A stretch of DNA of 64,000 bases, from positions 51,181-115,180 of the forward strand of contig NZ_JODM01000026.1 in NCBI RefSeq assembly GCF_000717995.1. Reading direction: 5' to 3'. This stretch comes from Streptomyces violaceorubidus (GTDB lineage Bacteria > Actinomycetota > Actinomycetes > Streptomycetales > Streptomycetaceae). Shown here in pieces: positions 1-7,202 of this stretch. The translations under genes and the position numbers were made by a program. The notes under the pieces were generated by a model, which was not told the origin of the DNA, did no database searches, and saw only the letters and a list, made by a program, of their open reading frames with translations. Numbering within the stretch: position 1 is the first letter of the stretch; each line of letters begins with the position of its first letter.

Positions 1-153
1 GGGGGGAGCCGCCGGGGCGTCAGGGGCGGAGGCGGGTGCCTGGTGCGGGGCGGGCGGCGCGGGAGGCTGGGCGGAGGCAGCGGGAGCATCCACCGGCACA
101 GGAGGTGCGGACGGGGCCGGGGGTACCGCGGTGCCCTCGTTCTCGGTGCTCAC
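1..153 (-). CDS. N-terminus of a Pro/Ala-rich protein, cut by window edge
   Basis: Only the first 51 codons are present, read leftwards from a GTG start at 153-151. A GAGGAG ribosome binding site lies just upstream (about 163-168). The visible peptide begins MSTENEGTAVPPAP and is almost entirely Pro, Ala and Ser, with no fold or signal peptide yet. Streptomyces membrane-anchored HtrA-type serine proteases commonly start with such a cytoplasmic low-complexity segment before a transmembrane helix, and by recall a protease of this type neighbours the phosphodiesterase gene in S. coelicolor. That identity is inference; nothing catalytic is visible. It is divergent from the phosphodiesterase gene. 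Confidence 0.7.
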   Translation of the reverse strand, partial: MSTENEGTAVPPAPSAPPVPVDAPAASAQPPAPPAPHQAPASAPDAPAAPP

Positions 154-380
154 AGCTTTTTCTCCTCGTTCCACGGCTGGATTTCGCTCACCCTGGTCGC
201 GCTCAGCCACGCTCACGCGCTGCTCCACGGTCCGGCACGACGCGGATGTGCTGGTGATTTTGTATGCCATCAGCTTTTCCCACGGGCCGTCAGAGCACCA
301 TAAGCGGTTGCTGTGGGTCCCCGACCATTCTTTATATAGGTCATCCAAGACTAAACGGACGCCTTGCCTTTTCCGTCGAT

Positions 381-424
381 GGCACGTCTGCCCGCCCGCG
401 GTGGCACGTCTGCCCGCCCGCGGT
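381..424. repeat. 22-bp perfect tandem duplication
   Basis: The unit GGCACGTCTGCCCGCCCGCG plus GT occurs twice head to tail (381-402 and 403-424) and is followed by a third GGCAC. It lies 15 bp before the GTG start of the phosphodiesterase gene, in its leader or promoter-proximal region. Confidence 0.9.
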
Positions 425-438
425 GGCACCATGACGCG

Positions 439-1266
439 GTGACCCACGCACGACAGCACCGGATCCAGGTCGTCGCCCACCGGGGCGCCTCCGAGGAGGC
501 CCCCGAGCACACCCTCGCCGCGTACCGGAAGGCGATCGAGGACGGGGCGGACGCCCTGGAGTGCGATGTGCGCCTGACCGCCGACGGCCACCTCGTCTGC
601 GTCCACGACTGGCGCGTCAACCGTACGTCCAACGGCCGCGGCGCGGTGTCCGCGCTGGAGCTCGCCGACCTCGCCGCCCTCGACTTCGGCGCCCGCCGCA
701 CCCGGGAGTTCTGGCGCACGCGCGACGAGCAGCCCGACTGGGAGCACCGGCCGGAGGACCGGGAGGAGACCTCCGTCCTGACCCTGGAGCGGCTGCTGCA
801 ACTGGTCGCCGACGCGGGGCGGCGCGTGGAGCTGGCCATCGAGACCAAGCACCCCACGCGCTGGGCGGGACAGGTGGAGGAGCGGCTGCTGCTGCTCCTG
901 AAACGCTTCGGACTCGACGCCCCGGCCTCGGCCGAGGAGTCCCCGGTGCGGGTGATGAGCTTCTCCGCGCGGTCGCTGCACCGGGTGCGGGCCGCGTCCC
1001 CGACGCTGCCGACGGTCTATCTGATGCAGTTCGTCTCACCCCGGCTGCGCGACGGACGGCTGCCCGCGGGTGTCCGAATCGCAGGCCCCTCGATCCGGAT
1101 CGTGCGCAATCATCCCGCGTACATCGAGCGCCTGAAGCGGGCCGGTCACCAGGTGCACGTGTGGACGGTGAACGAGATGGCCGACGTGGATCTCTGCTCC
1201 GACCTGGGCGTGGACGCCATCATCACCAACCGGCCGCGCGCGGTCCTGGACCACCTGGGCCGCTGA
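439..1266 (+). CDS. glycerophosphodiester phosphodiesterase
   Basis: A 275-residue GDPD-family protein (GlpQ/UgpQ type) that hydrolyses glycerophosphodiesters to glycerol-3-phosphate and an alcohol. The TIM-barrel signatures are at the N-terminus: VVAHRGASEEAPEHT (HRG plus conserved E and N/H positions), then ALECDVRLTADG with the metal-binding E-x-D, and HDW a little further on. The C-terminus ends VWTVNEMADVDL...GVDAIITNRP, typical of the family. No signal peptide follows the chosen start, so it is probably cytoplasmic. I chose GTG 439 because upstream in-frame codons translate the 22-bp tandem duplication; no strong ribosome binding site decides the start. It is divergent from the gene at the left edge. 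Confidence 0.9.
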   Translation: MTHARQHRIQVVAHRGASEEAPEHTLAAYRKAIEDGADALECDVRLTADGHLVCVHDWRVNRTSNGRGAVSALELADLAALDFGARRTREFWRTRDEQPDWEHRPEDREETSVLTLERLLQLVADAGRRVELAIETKHPTRWAGQVEERLLLLLKRFGLDAPASAEESPVRVMSFSARSLHRVRAASPTLPTVYLMQFVSPRLRDGRLPAGVRIAGPSIRIVRNHPAYIERLKRAGHQVHVWTVNEMADVDLCSDLGVDAIITNRPRAVLDHLGR

Positions 1267-1480
1267 TTCGTCCATGGCTCTTGACCCGGCGACCCGCCTG
1301 CATCATCCTCCGGACTCGGCCACACCGACCAAATCCAGCCAGGTGATTACGGGGAGTGCTCCGGCGCGTTCGGTACGTGTTCGACCGTGTCGAATGCGTC
1401 ACCGTGCGGGGATCGGCCGGTTTCCGGCTCTGGGCGATGGGGCATCCACACCGTGGCGTGGGGCGAAGGAGGTCTCGGGG

Positions 1481-2032
1481 GTGGCGTTGGTGGTGGCACA
1501 GGAGGTGCCCACGTCGTCGAGCATGGCCGTGCCCCATGGCCCTGCGGGCGTGGGGGAAGCGCGACACCGCATGCGTGATCAGCTGCGCAGGGGCGGGGTG
1601 GCGGAATCGGTCATCGACGACGCTGTACTGATCCTTTCCGAACTGCTGAGCAATGCGTGCAAGCATGGCCGCCCCCTGGGCGACGCCTTGGCCGGGGACG
1701 GCGACGTCCGGGCCGCGTGGCAGGTGGACGCGGGCGGCAGGCTGCTGGTGGAGGTCACGGACGGCGGGGGCCCGACCCGCCCGGCCCCGGCGACCCCCTC
1801 GGTCACCGCGCACGGCGGCCGCGGGCTGAACATCATTTCGGCGCTCGCCGACGACTGGGGCGTACGGGACGACGCCCGCGGAGAGGTCACGGTCTGGGTC
1901 GTCGTCCACGACGACGTGCACGACCCGGACGCCGGGCACCGGCGTGACGACTTCGCCGCCCGGATCTCGGCACCGGCGGTCTCGGAGATCCCGGACCTGG
2001 GCTTCGCGGACGCCTTCGAGGACCTGGGCTGA
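1481..2032 (+). CDS. RsbW-like ATP-binding regulatory protein
   Basis: A 183-residue HATPase_c protein of the anti-sigma/serine-kinase type abundant in Streptomyces. Visible boxes are the N box LILSELLSNACKHG, the G1 box EVTDGGGPTRP and the G2 region GGRGLNIISALADDWGV. There is no sensor or dimerisation domain, so it fits a partner-switching regulator rather than a histidine kinase. The GTG start at 1481 has AAGGAGG 8 nt upstream (1466-1473), which rules out the longer frame running in from the phosphodiesterase. Its sigma-factor or anti-anti-sigma partner is not adjacent. A paralogue lies at 8749-9213. Confidence 0.88.
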   Translation: MALVVAQEVPTSSSMAVPHGPAGVGEARHRMRDQLRRGGVAESVIDDAVLILSELLSNACKHGRPLGDALAGDGDVRAAWQVDAGGRLLVEVTDGGGPTRPAPATPSVTAHGGRGLNIISALADDWGVRDDARGEVTVWVVVHDDVHDPDAGHRRDDFAARISAPAVSEIPDLGFADAFEDLG

Positions 2033-2091
2033 TCCGTACGACGGCTCGCGCCGACCCGGTCGCGGCGTACGGGGCCCGGCATGCCGGTGAG

Positions 2092-2118
2092 TTGTCCACA
2101 GGCGGCCCGTCGTCCACA
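2092..2118 (+). promoter_or_regulatory. pair of DnaA-box-like sites
   Basis: TTGTCCACA (2092-2100), the preferred Streptomyces DnaA box, is followed 9 bp later by TCGTCCACA (2110-2118). Both are in the short gap before the SEC-C gene, upstream of its probable -10 TAGGCT (2147-2152). Binding is not demonstrated. Confidence 0.5.
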
Positions 2119-2193
2119 GGGTCCCGACGGCGGGTGTGGGAGCGGCTAGGCTCGCGCCCGTACGAGTAGAGCCGTAACCGGGAGACACCCACG

Positions 2194-3159
2194 ATGGCCA
2201 AGAAGCGACCCCAGACCAAGGCCAAGCGGCCCCAGCTCGACGATGCCGAGGTCCCGGTCGTCGGCGCCCGCGAGCCCTGCCCCTGCGGCAGTGGCCGCCG
2301 GTACAAGGCCTGTCACGGCCGGACCGCCGCGCAGGCCACGACCGCGCTGGTGCAGCGCCCGTTCGAGGGGCTGGCCGGCGAGTGCGACTGGGTGGCGCTG
2401 CGGGAGCTGGTGCCGGCGGCCACGGTCGAGCTGACCCTGCGGGACGGCCTGCCCGAGGGCGTCCCCTCCGTCACACTGGCCACGGTGCTGCCGATGGCCT
2501 GGCCGGCCCTGCGCCGCGACGACGGCTCGGTCCTGCTCGGCCTGCAGAACGACACGGCGTCGGGCGACATCAGCCGCGACCTCGCCGACACCCTCGCGCG
2601 GGCGCTGACCGCCGCCCCGGGCACCCCGGTGCAGGGGCGCCGCGCGCCGGCCGACGGGCCGCGGTTGCAGGACCTGCTCGCGCCCGAGGGCGCGTTCGAG
2701 CCGGAGGTGCACTCGGGCTTCGAGTTCTGGGTGCCGGACCCGGAGAACGCCACGCCGGACGTCACCGCCTCCCTGGAGCGGGCCAACGCCGCGGCCATCC
2801 CGACCGTCCGGCTGGAGGGCGTGGACGCCGCCTACTGGTGCGAGACGCCGGACAAGAACCACCTGCGCTGGGTCATGCCGCACGACGAGGAGCGGCTTCT
2901 GGACGCTCTTGCCCGGCTGCACGCCGCGGGCCGGTCGTCCCTCGGCGAGGGCACGCGCCTCGTCGGCTCCTTCCGTGCCCACGGGCTCACCGTGCCGGTG
3001 TGGGACCTGCCGAGCGAGGTCACCGCGCAGGACGTCGAGAAGCCGGCCGCGGAGTTCGCCGAGCGGCTCGCCGAGGCCCTGGCCACGGACGCTCCGCTCA
3101 CGCACGAGGAGCGCCGGGCGCGCGGTGGCCTGACCAACCGGCAGGTGACCCTCAGCTGA
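2194..3159 (+). CDS. SEC-C motif protein, DUF5926 family
   Basis: A 321-residue protein. After a basic start (MAKKRPQTKAKRP) residues about 28-44 carry the SEC-C zinc motif EPCPCGSGRRYKACHG (C-x-C then C-H), as found at the C-terminus of SecA. The remaining ~270 residues match the actinobacterial DUF5926 type: a soluble, acidic alpha/beta domain with no membrane segment. The function is unknown; the zinc motif suggests contact with nucleic acid or the ribosome/secretion machinery, but that is inference. A probable -10 TAGGCT lies at 2147-2152 and a GGGAG about 12 nt before the ATG. It converges on the secreted-protein gene at 3405-4202. Confidence 0.88.
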   Translation: MAKKRPQTKAKRPQLDDAEVPVVGAREPCPCGSGRRYKACHGRTAAQATTALVQRPFEGLAGECDWVALRELVPAATVELTLRDGLPEGVPSVTLATVLPMAWPALRRDDGSVLLGLQNDTASGDISRDLADTLARALTAAPGTPVQGRRAPADGPRLQDLLAPEGAFEPEVHSGFEFWVPDPENATPDVTASLERANAAAIPTVRLEGVDAAYWCETPDKNHLRWVMPHDEERLLDALARLHAAGRSSLGEGTRLVGSFRAHGLTVPVWDLPSEVTAQDVEKPAAEFAERLAEALATDAPLTHEERRARGGLTNRQVTLS

Positions 3160-3404
3160 CGCACAGCCGCGCGGGCCGGCTCCGGCCGGCCCGCCGGTCA
3201 GCCGGGGCGGTGACTCGTGGACGGGTGACTGCGGTCACAACTCCTAGGAGCGGCAAGCCAGTCGGTGACCGGAAAACAAGAGATCGAATTTGCTAACCGC
3301 CGATCTCTTGTTACCGTTCCAGTAGCCCGGTTGCTGGTGCATCCCCCGTCGCCAGCAACCGGGTCTTTCCATGCGCCCGGTCGCGCACTCACCGCAGTCG
3401 CCGG
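3160..3404. other. structured intergenic region, possible sRNA or double terminator
   Basis: This gap separates two convergent genes and holds more structure than a terminator needs. In order: CGGTCAC (3232-3238) pairing with GTGACCG (3265-3271), around a 10-bp palindrome CTCCTAGGAG (3241-3250); a 12-bp perfect stem AACAAGAGATCG (3275-3286) with CGATCTCTTGTT (3301-3312); and a 12-bp perfect stem CCCGGTTGCTGG (3326-3337) with CCAGCAACCGGG (3352-3363), followed by TCTTT. The last hairpin can act as an intrinsic-like terminator. The middle stem is AT-rich for this genome. Confidence 0.55.
3326..3370 (+). terminator. hairpin terminator, GC stem with T tract
   Basis: A 12-bp perfect stem with a 14-nt loop containing CCCCC, followed on the plus strand by TCTTTCC. 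It lies 167 bp after the stop of the SEC-C gene and just beyond the stop of the opposing secreted-protein gene. Confidence 0.6.
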
Positions 3405-4202
3405 TCAACTCCCCGTTCCCGCAGGCGATTTGCCGACGCCGCCCTCATCGGTCTCCGCCGTCTCCGCCTCCCCGGCGCTACCGCCGCTCCCGGTGCTCCC
3501 GGTGCTCCCACCGCTCCCGGCGCGCAGCAGCAACGGTCCGTACCCGGCCCGGCGGGCGAACTCCGCGACCGCCGTGTAGCCCGCCAGCCCGCCCCCGTGC
3601 GCGCCCTCGGTGTCGTCCGGCGGCGTCTCGCAGGTGCCCGGCGCGTCCTCGACGCCCACCGCACAGCTCGTCCGCACGCTGCGTCCGTCGGGTCCCATGA
3701 GGCTCAGTACGGACTCGAGCGGGCCGCCGGTGGCGTTGCGGTAGTAGGTCCGCGCCCAGGTCTCCGTCCCCCGGGCCAGGACACAGGTCTGTGCCTCGAT
3801 GCCCGCGGGCGAGGTGAGTTCGGGGCCACAGCGTGCGGCCAGTGCGGGGCCGGGCGGCAGCGGCGAGCGGGCCGGCGCCACCGCGTCCGTGAGGCGGTCG
3901 GCCACCCCGGACCCGGACCCCGACCCGGAGCCGAGCCCGAACCGGTCCTCCGGCTCCGCCGCGGACGGGTACGCGGACGCCTTGCTGTCACCGTCCCGCG
4001 CGAGCAGCGGCACGGCCGTCGCGGCCCCGGCCTCCGCCTCGCCCGAGGGCCCCGCGGACGCCACCGCGAACGGCAGCACCACCGCGCACACCACGACCCC
4101 CGCGAGGCCGTACAGACGGATCCGCCGGCGGTCCGGCCCTCGGCGGCGCGACCCGGTGCTGCGTGGCCCGGCGGCGCGGTGCTCCCCTGCGTGAAGCGGC
4201 AT
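3405..4202 (-). CDS. secreted or membrane-anchored hypothetical protein
   Basis: A 265-residue protein. An Arg-rich N-terminus (SRRRGPDRRRIRLYG) precedes a hydrophobic segment, residues about 32-52 (LAGVVVCAVVLPFAVASAGP), that reads as a signal peptide or anchor. The exported part has a GSGSGSGSG linker and then a domain with four Cys (AARCGP, AQTCVL, RTSCAV, GTCETP), likely two disulfides. The tail is Gly/Ser/Thr-rich (GSTGSTGSG). No family is recognised. It is transcribed away from the prim-pol gene, 54 bp upstream on the same strand, and the two could be co-transcribed. Confidence 0.75.
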   Translation of the reverse strand: MPLHAGEHRAAGPRSTGSRRRGPDRRRIRLYGLAGVVVCAVVLPFAVASAGPSGEAEAGAATAVPLLARDGDSKASAYPSAAEPEDRFGLGSGSGSGSGVADRLTDAVAPARSPLPPGPALAARCGPELTSPAGIEAQTCVLARGTETWARTYYRNATGGPLESVLSLMGPDGRSVRTSCAVGVEDAPGTCETPPDDTEGAHGGGLAGYTAVAEFARRAGYGPLLLRAGSGGSTGSTGSGGSAGEAETAETDEGGVGKSPAGTGS

Positions 4203-4256
4203 GGTCGGACGATAACGACCGAGGGCGGACGCGGACTTCCGCGCGCGCCGACACCC

Positions 4257-4922
4257 CTACAACTCGGGCGCGCTCACACCCGTACGAGTGAGGGCATCGA
4301 CCACCGCGTCCACCACGGCCTCCACGTCGGGCACCCAGGGCGAGGCGGAGCCGGGCAGCGGCGCCCGCTCCCAGCGGACCGCTCCGGCGCCGGTCTCGGA
4401 CGGGGGCAGCGCGAGGTATCCGCCCTCGCCGTGGAAGCGCAGGGAGCCGGGGACGAAGTCCTTGGCGTAGAGCAGCTCGCCCAACTGCTCCATGGAGTAC
4501 GGCCTGACCAGCAGCGCCCAGCGGGTGGGCGAGGCGACGACCGGGCCGAGCCGCAGCCCGGCGCGGTCGAGCGCGGCCAGGGCGTGGGCGGCCGGCAGGG
4601 CGGGCAGGGAGACGGCGCACGGGGCGCTGCCTCCGGTGGCCATGACGATCGACGCGGTCGGCCGGTTGGTCCACCACCAGCGCACCATGCGCGCGTCGGT
4701 GGTCGCCGCGAGGAGACCGGGGTCGAAGGGATGTGCGCCCGGCACCGTGCAGTCGGGGTCGGGGCAGCCGCAGCGCGACCGCGCCCGCGGATCCGCCGCC
4801 GCGCCCGGGAGTACGGGCCACTGCCATTGTGTCGCGTAGGTCAGGGCCGCGCCGATCAGCTCAGGCTGCCCGTCGTCGTGCTGGGACAGGAGCCTGCGTC
4901 GCCTTCCGAGGATCTCGCGCAT
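4257..4922 (-). CDS. bifunctional DNA primase/polymerase-domain protein
   Basis: A 221-residue stand-alone prim-pol N-terminal (AEP superfamily) protein. Features typical of this domain are the start ALTYATQWQWPVLPG, the zinc-like CGCPDPDCTVPGAHP, and MVRWWWTNRPTASIVMATG; later a conserved segment reads LRFHGEGGYLALPPSETGAG. Phage and plasmid members are usually fused to a helicase; this chromosomal form is a single domain, common in Streptomyces and of unknown role. The ATG at 4922 (MREILGRRRRLLS) is preferred because a GGAAAGGAACGAG purine tract precedes it; the longer frame adds 17 residues (MKRPRCCQACNGKERAL). Confidence 0.8.
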   Translation of the reverse strand: MREILGRRRRLLSQHDDGQPELIGAALTYATQWQWPVLPGAAADPRARSRCGCPDPDCTVPGAHPFDPGLLAATTDARMVRWWWTNRPTASIVMATGGSAPCAVSLPALPAAHALAALDRAGLRLGPVVASPTRWALLVRPYSMEQLGELLYAKDFVPGSLRFHGEGGYLALPPSETGAGAVRWERAPLPGSASPWVPDVEAVVDAVVDALTRTGVSAPEL

Positions 4923-5453
4923 GAGCGCTCGTTCCTTTCCGTTGCACGCCTGGCAACACCGTGGTCTCTTCACACCATGTGTCGATCACTTCGCTGTGCG
5001 TTGCTGGTGGCGCATCACACCCCTGCCGTGGGGACGTCCCCACGGGGCACGCCTCCGCCAAGGGCAAGGGAAACCCCTGTGGGTCGAACACTGACTGCGT
5101 CCATGACGGTTCCGGCCACTGCGTCTATCACAAGCATGGCGTGGCGCGGGGTGGCGAAGTCTGGCGTTTTACCGTCGCGCGTATTTCTCTCCGCCTCCGC
5201 CACGGGAGGATGGGGCACGGTCGTCGGTGGATAGGACGCCCGGGTCCGCCGCCAGGTTCCAGGTGGCCCCCAACCACCCCCGGCCTTCTCCGAGTACGTA
5301 CCCATCACGACCGCTGTGACGCTCCGTGAAGCACCCCCAGTCGACCGCAACAAGGCATCCTCTGGGGCAGTTTCAAGCCAATTTCGCTTTTCCGCAAGAG
5401 GTCGGGAAGGAGGCGGCTCGCACCCCACGGACACCAGGAATCCCAGCAGGACA
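4923..5453. other. long divergent intergenic region
   Basis: About 530 bp between the minus-strand prim-pol gene and the plus-strand phosphatase gene. I see no convincing gene. It includes a perfect 20-bp palindrome at 5026-5045 (CCGTGGGGAC/GTCCCCACGG) and lower-GC stretches near 5100-5190 and 5330-5530. A strong AAGGAGG at about 5408-5414 is not followed by a start codon at usable distance, so a short unseen leader or an alternative start is possible. Confidence 0.5.
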
Positions 5454-7004
5454 ATGCTGGACATCCCCTTACGAGTGCGTGTACATGTGGAGACACTGCT
5501 GGCGGCGCAGAATGACATGGGGGTTTGCGATGCTTTTGAGCAGTATGCGCCGGTCGGAAGGCCGGACGCCATGAACGCCCCGCACCCTGCGAAAGTGGCC
5601 GGAATCGATTCAACGGTTCCGTCCCCCGCACACACTGTCGCGTCCGCCGCCCCGGGCACCTCCCCGGCGGCCGAACCCCCCACGCCGGAGCCCGCGGCCG
5701 TCACCGACGACTCGGGCACCCCCTGTGCCCCCGGGGCCCTGCTCCAGGACCGGCTCGCCGGCTGGGTCTCGGACCTCACGACCCTGCACGAACTGACCGA
5801 ACGCCTGGTCCGCACGGACACCCTCGCCGACGGCCTCCAGGAAGTGCTGCACGCCGGAGCCGCCCTGGTCGGCGCCCGGCGCGGGCTCGTCGTGCTGGAA
5901 CCGGCCGACGGACTCGGTCCCGGCACCACCGTCGGCCTCGGCCTCGCCCGCGCCGACCTCGGCCACCTCGAGACCGTGCCCCGCAGTTCCCTGCCGTACG
6001 GGCGGATCCTGGACGGGCTCACGGTCGCCGAGGACGGCATCGCCGAACCCGACCTGCTCGCCGAAAAGGCCCTCGACCCCCGCCACCGCGAGGTCGCCGC
6101 CCGCCTCGGCTACGCCGCCAGCTACACGCTCCCCCTGTCCGCCGAGGGCACCGGGCGCCTCGGCGCCGCCGTCTGGCTCTACGACGAACCCGCCGAACCG
6201 GCCGAACGGCAGCGCCATCTCGCCGGCCTGTACGTCCGGTACGCCAGCCCGCACCTGGCACGCCTCCTGGAGGTCGAACGCACCCGCGCGTCCATGGCGA
6301 CGATGGCCGAGGAACTGCTGCCCTCCCGCCTGCCGCGGGTGCCCGGTGTGCAGCTCGCCGTCCGGCACCGCACCGGCCCTACCGGCGGCGGCGACTGGTA
6401 CGACGCCCTGCCGCTGCCGGACGCCGCCCTCGGCCTCGCCGTCGGATCCGTCACCGGGTCGGGGCCCAGCGCGGTCGCCGCGATGGGACGGCTGCGCGCC
6501 TCGCTGCGGGCGTACGCCGTGATGGAGGGCGAGGACCCGGTCGCCGTCCTGTCCGACCTGGAACTGCTGCTGCGGCTCACCGAGCCCGCCCGCTCGGCCA
6601 CCGCCCTGTTCGGCTACTGCGAGCCCGCGCTGCGCCGGATCACCCTGGCCGGCGCCGGGCACAGCCCGCCCCTGCTGATCGGCCAGCGGCGCACGGAGTT
6701 CGTCGAGACCTCCGTCTCCGCGCCGCTCGGCATGCTCGCCTGCTGGGAGGCTCCCAGCGTGGAGCTCCAGGCCGAACCGGGAGAGACGGTTCTGCTCTAC
6801 ACCGACGGACTGCTGCACCGCACCGGTGACCCGGCCGACCGCGCCTTCGCCCGGCTGCACGCGGCGGCGGCCGGCGTCCCCCGTGCCGCGCGGCAGGACC
6901 CGGACGCGGTCGTCGAGCACGTCCTGGGCACCTTGCTGCCCGACGGGAAGGCGGCGGCACACTCCGAGGAGGACGTCGTCCTGCTGGCGGTCAGGTTCGA
7001 GTAA
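5454..7004 (+). CDS. GAF-PP2C (SpoIIE-type) phosphatase
   Basis: A 516-residue protein with an Ala/Pro-rich lead, a GAF domain (about residues 105-265, starting LTTLHELTERLVRT) and a PP2C/SpoIIE phosphatase domain (about 290-515). Phosphatase marks are GGDWYDALPLPD, SVTGSGPSAVAAMG, ALFGYCEP, TLAGAGHSPPLL and LLYTDGLLHRT. Such proteins dephosphorylate anti-anti-sigma factors in partner-switching pathways, with the GAF domain sensing the signal. RsbW-like proteins at 1481 and 8749 are possible network partners (inference). The start is uncertain: ATG 5454 (MLDIPLRVRVHVETLLAAQ) is chosen because this peptide recurs, by recall, at the start of Streptomyces homologues; AGGA is close upstream. Confidence 0.85.
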   Translation: MLDIPLRVRVHVETLLAAQNDMGVCDAFEQYAPVGRPDAMNAPHPAKVAGIDSTVPSPAHTVASAAPGTSPAAEPPTPEPAAVTDDSGTPCAPGALLQDRLAGWVSDLTTLHELTERLVRTDTLADGLQEVLHAGAALVGARRGLVVLEPADGLGPGTTVGLGLARADLGHLETVPRSSLPYGRILDGLTVAEDGIAEPDLLAEKALDPRHREVAARLGYAASYTLPLSAEGTGRLGAAVWLYDEPAEPAERQRHLAGLYVRYASPHLARLLEVERTRASMATMAEELLPSRLPRVPGVQLAVRHRTGPTGGGDWYDALPLPDAALGLAVGSVTGSGPSAVAAMGRLRASLRAYAVMEGEDPVAVLSDLELLLRLTEPARSATALFGYCEPALRRITLAGAGHSPPLLIGQRRTEFVETSVSAPLGMLACWEAPSVELQAEPGETVLLYTDGLLHRTGDPADRAFARLHAAAAGVPRAARQDPDAVVEHVLGTLLPDGKAAAHSEEDVVLLAVRFE

Positions 7005-7017
7005 CGGCTCCGGGGCG

Positions 7018-7061
7018 GTCGGACAACGACTCCGAAGTGGTCGGACAACGACTCCGGAGTG
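7018..7061. repeat. 22-bp tandem duplication
   Basis: GTCGGACAACGACTCCGAAG plus TG (7018-7039) is followed by a copy with one mismatch (7040-7061). It lies in the gap after the phosphatase stop. Its unit length equals that of the duplication at 381-424, but the sequence is unrelated. Confidence 0.85.
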
Positions 7062-7202
7062 TTCGGAAAGCGGACATGTACGCCCGGTCCGCACCGCATA
7101 ACGGACGGTAGCGCCTCCGTGTAACAGGCCCTTCGGCCCTGGGCCCCCTTCCGTACGACCGTACGATGGGGGGTGGTCCAGTGCCGTACTAGGAGGATGA
7201 CC

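Noticed and set aside
3232..3370. 6C RNA or ydaO-type riboswitch
   Set aside because: Only one loop has a C run and no ydaO core is visible; the region lies between convergent gene ends, not upstream of a cell-wall gene.
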